From Pseudomonas sp. Irchel 3H7 (lineage in GTDB: Bacteria; Pseudomonadota; Gammaproteobacteria; Pseudomonadales; Pseudomonadaceae), in the NCBI RefSeq assembly GCF_900187605.1, contig NZ_FYEA01000004.1, positions 62,001 through 126,000 on the forward strand: 64,000 bases of DNA, read 5' to 3'. The notes below the pieces were generated by a model, which was not told the origin of the DNA, searched no databases, and saw nothing but the letters and a program-made list of their open reading frames with translations. This document shows, piece by piece, positions 26,034 through 36,251 of this stretch. The position numbers and the translations under genes were made by a program. Numbering within the stretch: the first letter of the stretch is position 1; each line of letters begins with the position of its first letter.

Positions 26034-26836
26034 GGTGCAGCCATCCACAGCAGCACGGCAAACACAGGGATGGCCGCTGTCAGGCTGTCGATACGATCAA
26101 GCACACCGCCATGACCAGGCAGCAGGTTACTGCTGTCCTTGATGCCGGACTGACGCTTGAACATGCTTTCGGTCAGGTCGCCAACCACGGAGATGAAGAC
26201 GATCAGCGCAGCGCCAATCAAGCCTTTAAGCAACTCGGCGACCGTCCAGTCGCGAACAAACGCGACAATGGCAGTAATCACCAAACTCAGCGCAAGACCA
26301 CCATAGACGCCTTCCCAGCTTTTGCCTGGGCTGACTTGCGGGGCCAGCTTGCGCTTGCCGAATTTGCGACCAGAGAAGTAGGCACCGATATCGGCCCCCC
26401 AGACCAGCACCATCACGGCCATGATCAGCCAGTTACCCAGCGGATACTGTTTGATCTGCACCAGACCTTGCCAGGCCGGCAGCAGAATCAGCAGGCCGAT
26501 GACCAGTTTGGTTGCCGCACTGGACCAATGCACGCTGGACCGCGGATAGGTCAGCACCAGCCAGGTTGCCACCGCCCACCACAGCACGGAAGCACCCAGC
26601 ACCCACGGGGCAAGCCCGGGCAGGATGTACATGATAAACAGCATGAACGCGACCACGGCGGCAAAACCCACGCGGAACGTTTGTCCGGTGAAGCCTGCCA
26701 GACGCGCCCATTCCCACGCACCCAAAGTCACGACCAGACCGATAAACAAGGCAAAACCGGAACCTTCCAGCAGGAAAAACCCGCACAAGGCAATCGGCAG
26801 CAGGATCAGTGCAGTGATGATTCGTTGTTTAAGCAT
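26030..26836 (-). CDS. cdsA: Phosphatidate cytidylyltransferase
   Basis: A 268-residue integral membrane protein with about eight hydrophobic segments that makes CDP-diacylglycerol for phospholipid synthesis. The signature near the C-terminus ([17 protein letters not shown] followed by [14 protein letters not shown]) is diagnostic. It overlaps uppS by 1 bp (TAATG) and dxr by 4 bp, so the three are translationally coupled. Confidence 0.96.
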   Translation of the reverse strand: MLKQRIITALILLPIALCGFFLLEGSGFALFIGLVVTLGAWEWARLAGFTGQTFRVGFAAVVAFMLFIMYILPGLAPWVLGASVLWWAVATWLVLTYPRSSVHWSSAATKLVIGLLILLPAWQGLVQIKQYPLGNWLIMAVMVLVWGADIGAYFSGRKFGKRKLAPQVSPGKSWEGVYGGLALSLVITAIVAFVRDWTVAELLKGLIGAALIVFISVVGDLTESMFKRQSGIKDSSNLLPGHGGVLDRIDSLTAAIPVFAVLLWMAAP

Positions 26837-27591
26837 TAAACCCGGGCTCCAGCTTCGACCTGTTCGCTCGTTTTACCGAAGCGACGCTGGCGCGAAGCGA
26901 AATCGGCCAGCGCATTGCGCATGGCATCGTGTTTGAAGTCCGGCCAGAACAGGTCGGAGAAGTACAACTCGGCGTAAGCCAGTTGCCACAGCAGGAAGTT
27001 GCTGATGCGATGCTCGCCACCGGTACGAATGCACAGGTCTGGCAACGGTAGATCGCCGGTCGCCAGACAGGTTTGCAGCAGATCCGGGGTGATGTCTTCC
27101 GGACGCAGGTGCCCGGCCTGAACTTCACGCGCCAGACGCTGCGCAGCTTGTGCGATATCCCACTGACCGCCGTAATTGGCGGCGATCTGCAGGATGAATC
27201 GGTTGGCGCCCGCCGTCATCGCCTCGGCTTCACGCATTGCCGCCTGAAGCTCCGGATGAAAGCGCGAACGATCGCCAATGATGCGCAGGCTGATGTTGTT
27301 GTCGTTGAGGCGCTTGGCCTCACGACGCAAGGCCTTGAAGAACAGGTCCATCAAGGCACTGACTTCATCGGCCGGGCGCTGCCAGTTCTCACTGGAAAAC
27401 GCGAACAAGGTGAGCACTTCGACCTTGGCCTCGGCGCACACCTCGATTACGGCACGCACAGCATCCACGCCCGCTTTATGCCCGGCGACACCCGGCATAA
27501 AGCGTTTTTTCGCCCAGCGATTGTTGCCATCCATGATGATCGCGACATGGCGCGGCACCGCGGACGGCGCAGTCTGCTTGGTCTTGTCCAT
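26836..27591 (-). CDS. uppS: Undecaprenyl diphosphate synthase (isoprenyl transferase)
   Basis: A 251-residue cis-prenyltransferase that makes the C55 lipid carrier for peptidoglycan and O-antigen. The catalytic Asp lies in AIIMDGNNRWAKKR, and the C-terminal RTGGEHRISNFLLWQ is the substrate-binding block. It follows frr by 14 bp and overlaps cdsA by 1 bp. Confidence 0.97.
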   Translation of the reverse strand: MDKTKQTAPSAVPRHVAIIMDGNNRWAKKRFMPGVAGHKAGVDAVRAVIEVCAEAKVEVLTLFAFSSENWQRPADEVSALMDLFFKALRREAKRLNDNNISLRIIGDRSRFHPELQAAMREAEAMTAGANRFILQIAANYGGQWDIAQAAQRLAREVQAGHLRPEDITPDLLQTCLATGDLPLPDLCIRTGGEHRISNFLLWQLAYAELYFSDLFWPDFKHDAMRNALADFASRQRRFGKTSEQVEAGARV

Positions 27592-27605
27592 TAAAAGCTC
27601 GAACC

Positions 27606-28163
27606 TTATACGGCCATCAGATCCGCTTCTTTTTGCTTGGTAGCCGTGTCGATATCAGCCTCGGCCTTGTCGGTGAGCTTCTGAATATCGGCAGCGGCAC
27701 GACGCTCTTCGTCTTCGCTGATTTCTTTGTCCTTGACCAGTTTCTTCAGCTCGCCCAAGGCGTCACGACGGATGTTGCGCACGGCAACACGAGCGTCTTC
27801 AGCAGCACTGCGCGCCTGCTTGGTGAAGCCCTTGCGGGTTTCTTCAGTCAGGGCAGGCATGGAAATCAGCAACAACTCGCCCAGGTTGGTCGGGTTGAGG
27901 TTCAGGCCAGCGCTCTGGATTGCCTTGTCGACCGCTGCGAGCATGTTGCGCTCGAAGGCCACGACTTGCAGAGTGCGCGAGTCTTTTACAGTGATGTTGG
28001 CCACTTGGGTGATGGAGGTGTCAGCACCGTAGTACGGCACCATCACGCTACCCAGAATGCTTGGGTGAGCCTTGCCGGTACGAATCTGGCCGAATGCATG
28101 GGCCAGAGAGTCCAGGGATTTTTGCATGCGCTCTTGAGCGTCTTTTTTGATTTCGTTGATCAT
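27606..28163 (-). CDS. frr: Ribosome recycling factor
   Basis: A 185-residue RRF that splits post-termination ribosomes with EF-G. It starts [20 protein letters not shown] and has the [10 protein letters not shown] block, both standard. The length is exactly that of the family. It overlaps pyrH by 4 bp (ATGA). Confidence 0.97.
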   Translation of the reverse strand: MINEIKKDAQERMQKSLDSLAHAFGQIRTGKAHPSILGSVMVPYYGADTSITQVANITVKDSRTLQVVAFERNMLAAVDKAIQSAGLNLNPTNLGELLLISMPALTEETRKGFTKQARSAAEDARVAVRNIRRDALGELKKLVKDKEISEDEERRAAADIQKLTDKAEADIDTATKQKEADLMAV

Positions 28164-28903
28164 TGTTGACCTTCCTCGATCAGGGTGCCTTCAGCGCCGC
28201 CATGGACGATGTTCAGCAGGGCACCAGGCTTGTTCATGTTGAATACGCGCAGCGGCATCTTGTGGTCGCGGCACAGGCAAATAGCTGTCAGATCCATTAC
28301 ACCCAGCTTGCGATCCAGCACTTCATCATAAGTCAGATGATCGAACTTCTCGGCATGCGGGTCTTTGAACGGGTCAGCGGTGTAGACGCCATCGACCTTG
28401 GTCGCTTTGAGCACGACGTCGGCATCGATCTCGATTGCGCGCAGGCAGGCTGCAGAATCCGTGGTAAAGAACGGATTACCGGTACCGGCCGCGAAAATCA
28501 CCACGTCCTTGGAGTTCAGGTGGCGCATGGCCTTGCGGCGATCATAGTGATCGGTCACGCCAACCATGGAAATGGCCGACATCACGATGGCCGAGATATT
28601 GGCACGTTCCAGCGCATCACGCATGGCCAGGGCGTTCATCACAGTGGCCAGCATGCCCATGTGGTCGCCTGTCACCCGATCCATACCGGCTTTGCTCAAG
28701 GCTTCGCCACGGAACAGGTTGCCACCGCCGATCACCAGACCGACCTGCACGCCGATGCCGACCAGCTGGCCGACTTCCAGTGCCATCCGATCCAGCACTT
28801 TTGGATCGATCCCGAACTCTTCCGAGCCCATCAGGGCCTCGCCGCTAAGCTTGAGTAGAATGCGTTTATAGCGAGCCTGATAACCACTGCCCTGCTGAGC
28901 CAT
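28160..28903 (-). CDS. pyrH: UMP kinase
   Basis: A 247-residue bacterial UMP kinase of the amino-acid-kinase fold. It shows [23 protein letters not shown], the uridine-binding [15 protein letters not shown] loop and [12 protein letters not shown]. It supplies UDP for nucleotide and envelope precursors. It is separated from tsf by 209 bp with a clear terminator, so pyrH-frr-uppS-cdsA-dxr is likely an operon with its own promoter. Confidence 0.97.
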   Translation of the reverse strand: MAQQGSGYQARYKRILLKLSGEALMGSEEFGIDPKVLDRMALEVGQLVGIGVQVGLVIGGGNLFRGEALSKAGMDRVTGDHMGMLATVMNALAMRDALERANISAIVMSAISMVGVTDHYDRRKAMRHLNSKDVVIFAAGTGNPFFTTDSAACLRAIEIDADVVLKATKVDGVYTADPFKDPHAEKFDHLTYDEVLDRKLGVMDLTAICLCRDHKMPLRVFNMNKPGALLNIVHGGAEGTLIEEGQQ

Positions 28904-29053
28904 TGCGAATCTCTCCTGCGGCGTATTTAAAATTCTTTGCGAGCTGTTTACAGCTGGCGTTCACTCTAGCTTGGCGCTGCTTCAGCGCCATCGGAACATG
29001 GCTTTGTAAGTCAGTTCCAAGTGGAAACCAATAAAAAATTGGCAACCCCATCT

Positions 29054-29090
29054 GAAAAGAGGCTGCGCGCGTGAGCGGGCAGCCTCTTTC
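29054..29090 (-). terminator. Rho-independent terminator after tsf
   Basis: On the minus strand, AAAGAGGCTGC pairs with GCAGCCTCTTT (11 bp, 12-nt loop) and runs into TTTT, starting about 22 bp past the tsf stop. It ends the rpsB-tsf unit ahead of pyrH. Confidence 0.88.
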
Positions 29091-29112
29091 GGGCGACAGT
29101 TGAAAAACCGTC

Positions 29113-29976
29113 TTATTGCTTGGCGGCAGCCAGCTGGGCAGCAACTTCTTCAGCGAAGTTGTCGACCGGCTTCTCGATGCCCTCGCCTACTTTGAAGTAG
29201 GTGAAGGAAACGATTTCAGCACCGGCTTTCTTGGCCAGTTCGCCAACCTTGATTTCAGGGTTCTTGACGAACGCCTGCTCAACCAGGCTTGCTTCAGCCA
29301 GGAACTTGCTGATACGGCCTTTGACCATATTTTCAACAATGTTTTCTGGCTTGCCTTTGATTTTTTCTTCGTTCAACTGCAGGAACACAGCTTTTTCACG
29401 TTCGATAGCTTCAGCCGAAACTTCCGATGGCAGCAGGAACTCAGGGTTGCTGGCCGCTACGTGCATAGCGATGTCTTTGGCCAGTTCAACGTTACCGCCT
29501 TTCAGAACAACTGCAACACCGATCTTGTTGCCGTGCAGGTAGCCACCAACAACGTCGCCTTCTACGCGAACCAGACGACGGATGTTGACGTTTTCGCCAA
29601 CCTTGCCGACCAGTACCAGGCGAGCAGCTTCTTGAGCTTCGATCAGCGGAGCAACATCAGTCAGCTTGTCAGCGAAAGCTTTTTCAATGCTTTCAGCAAC
29701 GAATGCCTTGAAGTCGTCCTGCAGAGCCAGGAAGTCGGTCTGCGAGTTCACTTCCAGCAGAACAGCAGATTTGCCGTCTTCTTTCAGAGCGATGGCGCCT
29801 TCAGCGGCAACGTTGCCAGCTTTTTTGGCAGCCTTGATTGCGCCCGAAGCACGCATGTCATCAATGGCTTTTTCGATGTCGCCGTCAGCCTTTTCCAGGG
29901 CTTTCTTGCAATCCATCATGCCTTCGCCGGTACGCTCGCGCAGTTCTTTAACCAACGCTGCAGTAATTGCTGCCAT
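29113..29976 (-). CDS. tsf: Translation elongation factor Ts
   Basis: A 287-residue EF-Ts, the nucleotide exchange factor of EF-Tu. The N-terminal UBA-like motif KELRERTGEGMMDCKKAL and the SQTDFLA contact loop are present. ATG 29976 (MAAITAALVKEL) is the family start; the in-frame start at 30009 would add 11 unmatched residues. It lies downstream of rpsB past a terminator-like attenuator. Confidence 0.97.
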   Translation of the reverse strand: MAAITAALVKELRERTGEGMMDCKKALEKADGDIEKAIDDMRASGAIKAAKKAGNVAAEGAIALKEDGKSAVLLEVNSQTDFLALQDDFKAFVAESIEKAFADKLTDVAPLIEAQEAARLVLVGKVGENVNIRRLVRVEGDVVGGYLHGNKIGVAVVLKGGNVELAKDIAMHVAASNPEFLLPSEVSAEAIEREKAVFLQLNEEKIKGKPENIVENMVKGRISKFLAEASLVEQAFVKNPEIKVGELAKKAGAEIVSFTYFKVGEGIEKPVDNFAEEVAAQLAAAKQ

Positions 29977-30114
29977 TTTCAAATTCCTCTTGGATAGGTT
30001 TTCAACCATTCCACCCGATCGAACGGGCGTTCAATTCGTCCCAAACCCCACGTTGTAGCTGCTGCACGTTACAGAAGCTGTAGCTGCGCCGCCGACAAAT
30101 GGTTTTCGAGGTGG

Positions 30115-30142
30115 CAAAAAGGGGGCCAAGCCCCCTTTTTGC
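30115..30142 (-). terminator. Terminator/attenuator between rpsB and tsf
   Basis: AAAGGGGGC and GCCCCCTTTTT form a perfect GC stem with a T-run on either strand, 27 bp after the rpsB stop. In other bacteria rpsB and tsf share an operon with partial termination between them. This element would make S2 more abundant at the mRNA level than EF-Ts. Confidence 0.85.
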
Positions 30143-30168
30143 TTACTGAGTCAACGCCAGGGCGTTAA

Positions 30169-30906
30169 TTACTCAGCTGCAGCCTGAGTTTCTTCAGCTG
30201 CGAATTCTACAGTGCCGCCAGCAACATTGTTGCGACCACGGATTACTGCGTCAGCCATCGAACCCATGTACAGCTGGATAGCGCGGATTGCGTCATCGTT
30301 GCCTGGGATGATGTAGTCAACGCCTTCCGGGCTGCTGTTGGTGTCGACAACGCCGATTACCGGGATGCCCAGCTTGTTGGCTTCGGTGATCGCGATGCGC
30401 TCGTGGTCAACGTCGATCACGAACAGTGCGTCTGGCAGACCGCCCATGTCTTTGATGCCGCCCAGCGAACGATCCAGCTTCTCAAGATCACGGGAGCGCA
30501 TCAGCGCTTCTTTCTTGGTCAGCTTGGCGAAAGTACCGTCTTCGGCTTGAACTTCAAGGTCACGCAGACGCTTGATGGAAGCACGAATGGTTTTGAAGTT
30601 GGTCAGCATGCCGCCCAACCAGCGGTGATCGACGTACGGCGAACCGCAACGTGCTGCTTCTTCAGCAACGATCTTGCCAGCGGAACGCTTGGTGCCGACG
30701 AACAGAATCTTGTTTTTGCCCTGGGCCAGACGCTCTACGAAAGTCAGAGCTTCGTTGAACATTGGCAGGGTTTTTTCAAGGTTGATGATGTGAATCTTGT
30801 TACGCGCGCCGAAAATGTACTTACCCATTTTCGGATTCCAGTAACGGGTTTGGTGACCGAAGTGCACACCGGCCTTCAGCATATCGCGCATATTGACTTG
30901 GGACAT
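30169..30906 (-). CDS. rpsB: 30S ribosomal protein S2
   Basis: A 245-residue S2. Signature blocks include [22 protein letters not shown] near the start and the later [31 protein letters not shown]. It heads the rpsB-tsf unit. The leader is about 135 nt from a likely promoter at 31047, with a hairpin at its 5' end. Confidence 0.98.
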   Translation of the reverse strand: MSQVNMRDMLKAGVHFGHQTRYWNPKMGKYIFGARNKIHIINLEKTLPMFNEALTFVERLAQGKNKILFVGTKRSAGKIVAEEAARCGSPYVDHRWLGGMLTNFKTIRASIKRLRDLEVQAEDGTFAKLTKKEALMRSRDLEKLDRSLGGIKDMGGLPDALFVIDVDHERIAITEANKLGIPVIGVVDTNSSPEGVDYIIPGNDDAIRAIQLYMGSMADAVIRGRNNVAGGTVEFAAEETQAAAE

Positions 30907-31014
30907 GATAGTTCCTTAATAAGTCGGGTTTGGCCTCCACGTATCCCAATGACCAACCAGTGGCATAAAGCCAAAAGCACCCAGGTCATCGTGTCGACAC
31001 GTGTGTGGATTTAA

Positions 31015-31039
31015 GCTTTTCGGGGTATCCCCGGAAAGC
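31015..31039 (-). promoter_or_regulatory. Hairpin at the 5' end of the rpsB leader
   Basis: GCTTTTCGGGG-tat-CCCCGGAAAGC is an 11-bp palindrome (one wobble or mismatch depending on strand), just downstream of the putative rpsB -10 box. In E. coli the rpsB 5' UTR mediates autoregulation by S2. That this hairpin does the same here is inferred. Confidence 0.45.
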
Positions 31040-31046
31040 GGCGCAT

Positions 31047-31052
31047 TTTATA
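31047..31052 (-). promoter_or_regulatory. Probable -10 box of the rpsB promoter
   Basis: The minus strand reads TATAAA here, preceded by TGTGG and followed by the GC-rich discriminator ATGCGCC typical of stringently controlled ribosomal promoters. The -35 is poor. The 373-bp rpsB-map gap otherwise holds the rpsB leader and the map promoter; no gene is seen in it. Confidence 0.5.
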
Positions 31053-31190
31053 CCACAGGGTGCGCAGAAACGGAACCCGGAATCTGTATTCGCACCAAGG
31101 ACATGGGCGCAGCCCCCTTGGAATCGGCCCCGAACGCACCATTGTATAGAGAGAAGCGATGCACGCGGGCGCTGAATTGCGCCGTGCGTC

Positions 31191-31199
31191 TGTTAGAAT
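31191..31199 (+). promoter_or_regulatory. Extended -10 promoter of map
   Basis: TGTTAGAAT matches an extended -10 (TGn followed by TAGAAT), 80 bp before the map ATG. It reads in the plus direction, away from rpsB. No good -35 is needed for this class. Confidence 0.5.
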
Positions 31200-31279
31200 C
31201 GCGTTTTTCAGGGTCGCAAAACGCACACCTGCCACCCTATTCGTATCAGCAAGCGCCGCCGAGCGCAGAGAGAGCCTGT

Positions 31280-32062
31280 ATGACCGTCAACCTCAAAACC
31301 CCCGAGGACATCGCTGGCATGCGTGTCGCCGGCAAACTGGCCGCCGATGTGCTGGAAATGATTGCCGAACACGTCAAACCGGGCGTCACCACCGATGAGC
31401 TGAACCAGATCTGCCACGACTACATCGTCAACGTGCAGCAAGCCATCCCTGCCCCGCTCAACTACAAGGGCTACCCGAAGTCGATCTGCACCTCGATCAA
31501 CCACGTGGTCTGCCACGGCATCCCGAACGACAAACCGCTGAAAAACGGTGACACCCTGAACATCGACGTCACCGTGATCAAAGACGGTTACCACGGCGAC
31601 ACCAGCCGCATGTTCCACGTCGGTGAAGTGCCGGTGTGGGCCGAGCGCCTGTCGCAGATCACTCAGGAATGCATGTACAAGGCGATCGAAATCGTCAAAC
31701 CTGGCTGCCGCCTCGGCGACATCGGCGAAGTCATCCAGAAGCACGCCGAGAAGAACGGCTTCTCGGTGGTTCGCGAGTTCTGCGGCCATGGCATCGGCAA
31801 GGTCTTCCACGAAGAACCGCAAATCCTGCACTACGGCCGTGCCGGCACCGGCATGGAACTGAAGGCCGGCATGACCTTCACCATCGAACCGATGATCAAC
31901 CAGGGCAAGGCCGACACCAAAGTATTGGGCGACGGCTGGACCGCGATCACCAAAGACCGCAAGCTCTCGGCCCAGTGGGAGCACACCCTGCTGGTCACCG
32001 ACACCGGTTACGAGATCTTCACCCTGCGCGCCGATGACACCATCCCGCGCGTCTCGGCCTGA
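31280..32062 (+). CDS. map: Methionine aminopeptidase, type I
   Basis: A 260-residue type I MetAP that removes the initiator Met. The dimetal ligands are visible in NIDVTVIKDGYHGDTSRMF (two Asp), GHGIGKVFHEEP (His), FTIEPMI (Glu) and QWEHTLLVT (Glu). The frame is open upstream to 31001, but ATG 31280 after AGAGAG gives MTVNLKTPEDI, the expected start. It lies next to glnD (41 bp) and divergent from rpsB, as in E. coli. Confidence 0.97.
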   Translation: MTVNLKTPEDIAGMRVAGKLAADVLEMIAEHVKPGVTTDELNQICHDYIVNVQQAIPAPLNYKGYPKSICTSINHVVCHGIPNDKPLKNGDTLNIDVTVIKDGYHGDTSRMFHVGEVPVWAERLSQITQECMYKAIEIVKPGCRLGDIGEVIQKHAEKNGFSVVREFCGHGIGKVFHEEPQILHYGRAGTGMELKAGMTFTIEPMINQGKADTKVLGDGWTAITKDRKLSAQWEHTLLVTDTGYEIFTLRADDTIPRVSA

Positions 32063-32103
32063 TCCACACAACGCTCCCAGCCTTATAGAAGGAAAGCCAA
32101 TCG

Positions 32104-34806
32104 ATGCCGCAGGTGGATCCCGAACTCTTCGACCGCGGCCAGTTCCAGGCTGAACTGGCCCTGAAAGCGAGTCCCATCGCGGCGTTCAAGAAGGCGATCC
32201 GCCAGGCTCGCGAAGTACTCGACACGCGTTTTCGCAATGGCCGCGACATTCGCCGTCTGATCGAAGACCGTGCCTGGTTCGTCGACAACATCCTGCAAAA
32301 GGCCTGGGAGCAGTTCACCTGGAGCGAAGACGCCGACATCGCGCTGGTCGCGGTCGGCGGCTACGGCCGCGGTGAGTTGCACCCGTATTCCGACATTGAT
32401 TTGCTGATCCTGCTGGACAGCGCCGATCACGAAGTTTTCCGTGACTCTATCGAGCGTTTTCTGACGCTGCTGTGGGACATCGGCCTGGAAGTCGGCCAGA
32501 GCGTGCGCTCGGTCGATGAATGCGCCGAAGAAGCCCGCGCCGACCTGACCGTCGTCACCAACCTGATGGAAAGCCGCACCATCTGCGGCCCCGAGCGTCT
32601 GCGTCAGCGCATGCTCGACGTCACCAGCACCGCACACATGTGGCCGGCCAAGGAGTTCTTCCTGGCCAAGCGTGCCGAGCAAAAGGCCCGTCACCACAAG
32701 TACAACGACACTGAATACAACCTGGAACCCAACGTCAAAGGCTCGCCCGGCGGCTTGCGGGATATCCAGACGATTCTGTGGGTGGCCCGGCGTCAGTACG
32801 GCACCCTGAACCTGCGCGCCCTCGCCGGCGAAGGCTTCCTGGTCGAAAGCGAAAACGCCCTGCTCGCCTCCTCCCAGGAATTCCTCTGGAAAGTGCGCTA
32901 TGCCCTGCACATGCTGGCGGGCCGCTCCGAAGACCGCTTGCTGTTCGATCATCAACGCACCATCGCCGGGCTGCTCGGGTTTGAAGGTGACGACGCCAAA
33001 CAGGCTGTCGAAAACTTCATGCAACAGTATTTCCGCGTGGTAATGAGCATCGCCCAGCTCAGCGACCTGATCATCCAGCACTTCGAGGAAGTCATCCTCG
33101 CCCCGGAAGACGAAGCACCGCCGCAGCCGATCAACTCGCGCTTCCAGCTCCACGACGGCTATATTGAGGCACGCAACGACAACGTGTTCCGCCGCACGCC
33201 GTTCGCCATGCTCGAGATTTTCGTGCTGATGGCGCAGCAGCCGGAGATCAAAGGCGTACGCGCCGACACCATTCGTCTGCTGCGCGAGCACCGTCACCTG
33301 ATCGACGACAACTTCCGCAACGATATTCGCAACACCAGCCTGTTCATCGAGCTGTTCAAGTGCAAGATCGGCATCCACCGCAACCTGCGCCGGATGAACC
33401 GTTACGGCATTCTCGGGCGTTACCTGCCGGAGTTCGGCTTTATCGTCGGGCAGATGCAGCACGACCTGTTCCACATCTATACGGTCGATGCGCACACGCT
33501 GAACCTGATCAAACACCTGCGCAAATTGCAGTACACCCAGGTCTCGGAGAAATTCCCGCTGGCCGCCAAGCTCATGGCCAAACTGCCCAAGCCCGAACTG
33601 ATCTACATGGCCGGTCTGTACCACGACATCGGCAAGGGCCGGCATGGCGATCACTCGGAAATCGGCGCGGTCGATGCCGAGGCGTTCTGCCAGCGACATC
33701 AGTTGCCACTGTGGGACAGCCGCCTGATTGTCTGGCTGGTGCAGAACCATCTGGTGATGTCGACCACCGCGCAGCGCAAGGACTTGTCCGATCCGCAGGT
33801 GATCCATGACTTTGCCCTGGCTGTCGGCGATGAAACCCGCCTCGACTATCTCTATGTGCTGACGGTTGCCGACATCAACGCGACCAACCCGACGCTGTGG
33901 AATTCGTGGCGCGCCAGCCTGCTGCGCCAGCTCTATACCGAGACCAAGCGCGCCTTGCGCCGTGGCCTGGAAAACCCGGTGGATCGCGAAGAACAGATCC
34001 GCCAGACCCAAAGTGCCGCGCTGGATATTCTGGTGCGTGGTGGCACCGATCCGGACGATGTCGAGCAGTTGTGGGCGCAGTTGGGCGATGACTATTTCCT
34101 GCGCCACACCGCCGGTGACGTGGCCTGGCACAGTGATGCAATCCTGCAGCAACCGGTCGATGGCGGGCCGTTGGTGCTGATCAAGGAAACCACCCAGCGC
34201 GAATTCGAGGGCGGCACGCAGATCTTCATTTATGCGCCGGACCAGCATGACTTCTTCGCCGTGACCGTGGCGGCAATGGATCAGCTCAACTTGAACATTC
34301 ACGACGCCCGGGTTATCACCTCGAGTAGCCAGTTCACCCTCGACACCTACATCGTGCTCGACAACGAAGGCGAATCCATCGGCGACAACCCGGCACGGGT
34401 CAAGCAGATCCGCGAAGGCCTGACCGAAGCCCTGCGCAATCCGGACGACTACCCGACGATCATCCAGCGTCGCGTGCCGCGCCAGCTCAAGCATTTCGCC
34501 TTTGCGCCGCAGGTGACGATTCACAACGATGCCCAGCGTCCGGTGACCGTGCTGGAATTGACCGCACCCGACCGCCCGGGACTGCTGGCGCGGATCGGCG
34601 GGATTTTCCTCGAATTCGACCTGTCGCTGCAGAACGCCAAGATTGCGACCCTCGGCGAGCGGGTCGAAGACGTGTTCTTCATCACCGACGCTCACAACCA
34701 GCCGCTGTCCGACCCGTTGCTGTGCAGCCGTTTGCAGGATGCGATCGTTGAGCAACTGAGCGTCAATCAGGAACCCGATATCAAATTGTCGCGCATCAGT
34801 ATTTGA
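32104..34806 (+). CDS. glnD: [Protein-PII] uridylyltransferase/uridylyl-removing enzyme GlnD
   Basis: A 900-residue bifunctional nitrogen sensor that uridylylates PII when nitrogen is limiting and removes UMP when glutamine is high. The nucleotidyltransferase motif [17 protein letters not shown] lies at 85-101. The HD-hydrolase motif [16 protein letters not shown] is near 505. Two C-terminal ACT domains (about 715 and 812, [14 protein letters not shown]) sense glutamine. A good GGAA site precedes the ATG. A 943-residue open frame on the other strand is a composition artefact. Confidence 0.97.
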   Translation: MPQVDPELFDRGQFQAELALKASPIAAFKKAIRQAREVLDTRFRNGRDIRRLIEDRAWFVDNILQKAWEQFTWSEDADIALVAVGGYGRGELHPYSDIDLLILLDSADHEVFRDSIERFLTLLWDIGLEVGQSVRSVDECAEEARADLTVVTNLMESRTICGPERLRQRMLDVTSTAHMWPAKEFFLAKRAEQKARHHKYNDTEYNLEPNVKGSPGGLRDIQTILWVARRQYGTLNLRALAGEGFLVESENALLASSQEFLWKVRYALHMLAGRSEDRLLFDHQRTIAGLLGFEGDDAKQAVENFMQQYFRVVMSIAQLSDLIIQHFEEVILAPEDEAPPQPINSRFQLHDGYIEARNDNVFRRTPFAMLEIFVLMAQQPEIKGVRADTIRLLREHRHLIDDNFRNDIRNTSLFIELFKCKIGIHRNLRRMNRYGILGRYLPEFGFIVGQMQHDLFHIYTVDAHTLNLIKHLRKLQYTQVSEKFPLAAKLMAKLPKPELIYMAGLYHDIGKGRHGDHSEIGAVDAEAFCQRHQLPLWDSRLIVWLVQNHLVMSTTAQRKDLSDPQVIHDFALAVGDETRLDYLYVLTVADINATNPTLWNSWRASLLRQLYTETKRALRRGLENPVDREEQIRQTQSAALDILVRGGTDPDDVEQLWAQLGDDYFLRHTAGDVAWHSDAILQQPVDGGPLVLIKETTQREFEGGTQIFIYAPDQHDFFAVTVAAMDQLNLNIHDARVITSSSQFTLDTYIVLDNEGESIGDNPARVKQIREGLTEALRNPDDYPTIIQRRVPRQLKHFAFAPQVTIHNDAQRPVTVLELTAPDRPGLLARIGGIFLEFDLSLQNAKIATLGERVEDVFFITDAHNQPLSDPLLCSRLQDAIVEQLSVNQEPDIKLSRISI

Positions 34807-34849
34807 TGGCGCCCCGGATTCAAATGGCTTTGCGAGAGACCCAGCCCCA

Positions 34850-36049
34850 ATGAACAACGCTCTGAACCAGCTCCAGCCGTACCCGTTCGAAAAGCTCCGC
34901 GCCCTGCTCGGCACCGTAACGCCGAACCCGGAAAAACGCCCGATCGCCCTGTCGATCGGCGAGCCGAAACACCGCTCGCCAAGCTTTGTCGCTGAAGCGC
35001 TGGCTAACAGCCTGGATCAGATGGCGGTGTATCCGACTACCCTCGGTATCCCGGCGCTGCGTGAAGCCATTGCCGGCTGGTGCGAGCGGCGATTCGGTGT
35101 GCCTGGCGGCTGGATCGATCCGGCGCGCAACGTACTGCCGGTGAACGGCACCCGTGAAGCGCTGTTCGCGTTCACCCAGACCGTGGTCAACCGTGGCGAC
35201 GACGCGTTGGTGGTCAGCCCGAACCCGTTCTACCAGATCTACGAAGGCGCGGCGTTCCTCGCCGGGGCCAAGCCGCACTACCTGCCGTGCCTCGACGAAA
35301 ACGGCTTCAATCCGGATTTCGATGCCGTTTCGCCAGACATCTGGAAACGCTGCCAGATCCTCTTCCTCTGCTCGCCGGGCAACCCGACGGGCGCGCTGAT
35401 CCCGGTCGACACCCTGAAAAAGCTGATCGCTCTGGCCGACGAGTACGATTTCGTGATCGCCGCCGACGAGTGCTACAGCGAGTTGTACTTCGATGAGCAA
35501 ACGCCGCCGCCGGGCCTGCTCACAGCCTGTGTCGAACTGGGCCGCAAGGACTTCAAGCGTTGCGTGGTGTTCCATAGCCTGTCCAAGCGCTCCAACCTGC
35601 CAGGCCTGCGCTCCGGTTTCGTTGCCGGCGACGCCGACATCCTCAAAGGCTTCCTGCTGTATCGCACCTACCACGGCTGCGCGATGCCGGTACAAACGCA
35701 ACTGGCCAGCGTGGCGGCGTGGAATGACGAAGTGCATGTACGCGCCAACCGTGCGCTGTATCGCGAGAAATTCGATGCGGTGCTGGAAATCCTCAGCCCG
35801 GTGATGGACGTGCAGCGTCCGGATGGCAGCTTCTACCTGTGGCCGAACGTGCAAGGTGATGACGCCGCGTTCTGCCGCGATCTGTTTGAGCAGGAGCACG
35901 TGACCGTGGTGCCGGGCTCGTACCTGTCTCGTGATGTCGATGGCGTCAACCCGGGCGCAGGGCGTGTGCGCATGGCGCTGGTTGCGCCACTGGCCGAATG
36001 TGTCGAAGCCGCCGAGCGGATTCGCGCCTTTATCACCCGTCAGCAATAA
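34850..36049 (+). CDS. dapC: Succinyldiaminopimelate transaminase DapC
   Basis: A 399-residue fold-type I PLP aminotransferase. The N-terminus LNQLQPYPFEKLRALLG, the SPGNPTGALIP segment and the PLP lysine in FHSLSKRSNLPGLRSGF fit the dedicated DapC of Pseudomonas. It makes N-succinyl-L,L-DAP, between dapD and dapE, both nearby. It is preceded by glnD (43 bp) and ends in a clear terminator. Confidence 0.93.
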   Translation: MNNALNQLQPYPFEKLRALLGTVTPNPEKRPIALSIGEPKHRSPSFVAEALANSLDQMAVYPTTLGIPALREAIAGWCERRFGVPGGWIDPARNVLPVNGTREALFAFTQTVVNRGDDALVVSPNPFYQIYEGAAFLAGAKPHYLPCLDENGFNPDFDAVSPDIWKRCQILFLCSPGNPTGALIPVDTLKKLIALADEYDFVIAADECYSELYFDEQTPPPGLLTACVELGRKDFKRCVVFHSLSKRSNLPGLRSGFVAGDADILKGFLLYRTYHGCAMPVQTQLASVAAWNDEVHVRANRALYREKFDAVLEILSPVMDVQRPDGSFYLWPNVQGDDAAFCRDLFEQEHVTVVPGSYLSRDVDGVNPGAGRVRMALVAPLAECVEAAERIRAFITRQQ

Positions 36050-36061
36050 GTAGTATTTGGC

Positions 36062-36090
36062 CCGCGCCAGGCAATCTGGCGCGCGGTTTT
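36062..36090 (+). terminator. Rho-independent terminator after dapC
   Basis: CGCGCCAG (36063-36070) and CTGGCGCG (36076-36083) form a perfect 8-bp stem with a 5-nt loop, followed by CGGTTTT, 14 bp past the dapC stop. Confidence 0.85.
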
Positions 36091-36251
36091 ATCACCGCGA
36101 TACATATCAAAGCAATTACCGACTTCCTACCTGCCCGCTCCAAAGATAGTCTTCAGATGAACAGTTACTGTAACTATCCGTCGCGCCCTATCGATTAAAA
36201 AACTTCCGGGCACCACCCTAAGCACCTTGTCAATCAATATGGATATTGATC

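Noticed and set aside
31001..31279. N-terminal extension of methionine aminopeptidase
   Set aside because: The open frame covers the divergent rpsB promoter and map promoter region. MTVNLKTPEDI at 31280 is the standard start with a ribosome site.
32083..34914. 943-residue open frame on the minus strand opposite glnD
   Set aside because: It is a composition shadow. glnD on the plus strand has intact nucleotidyltransferase, HD and ACT motifs; the antisense frame lacks any recognisable motif or ribosome site and extends into dapC.
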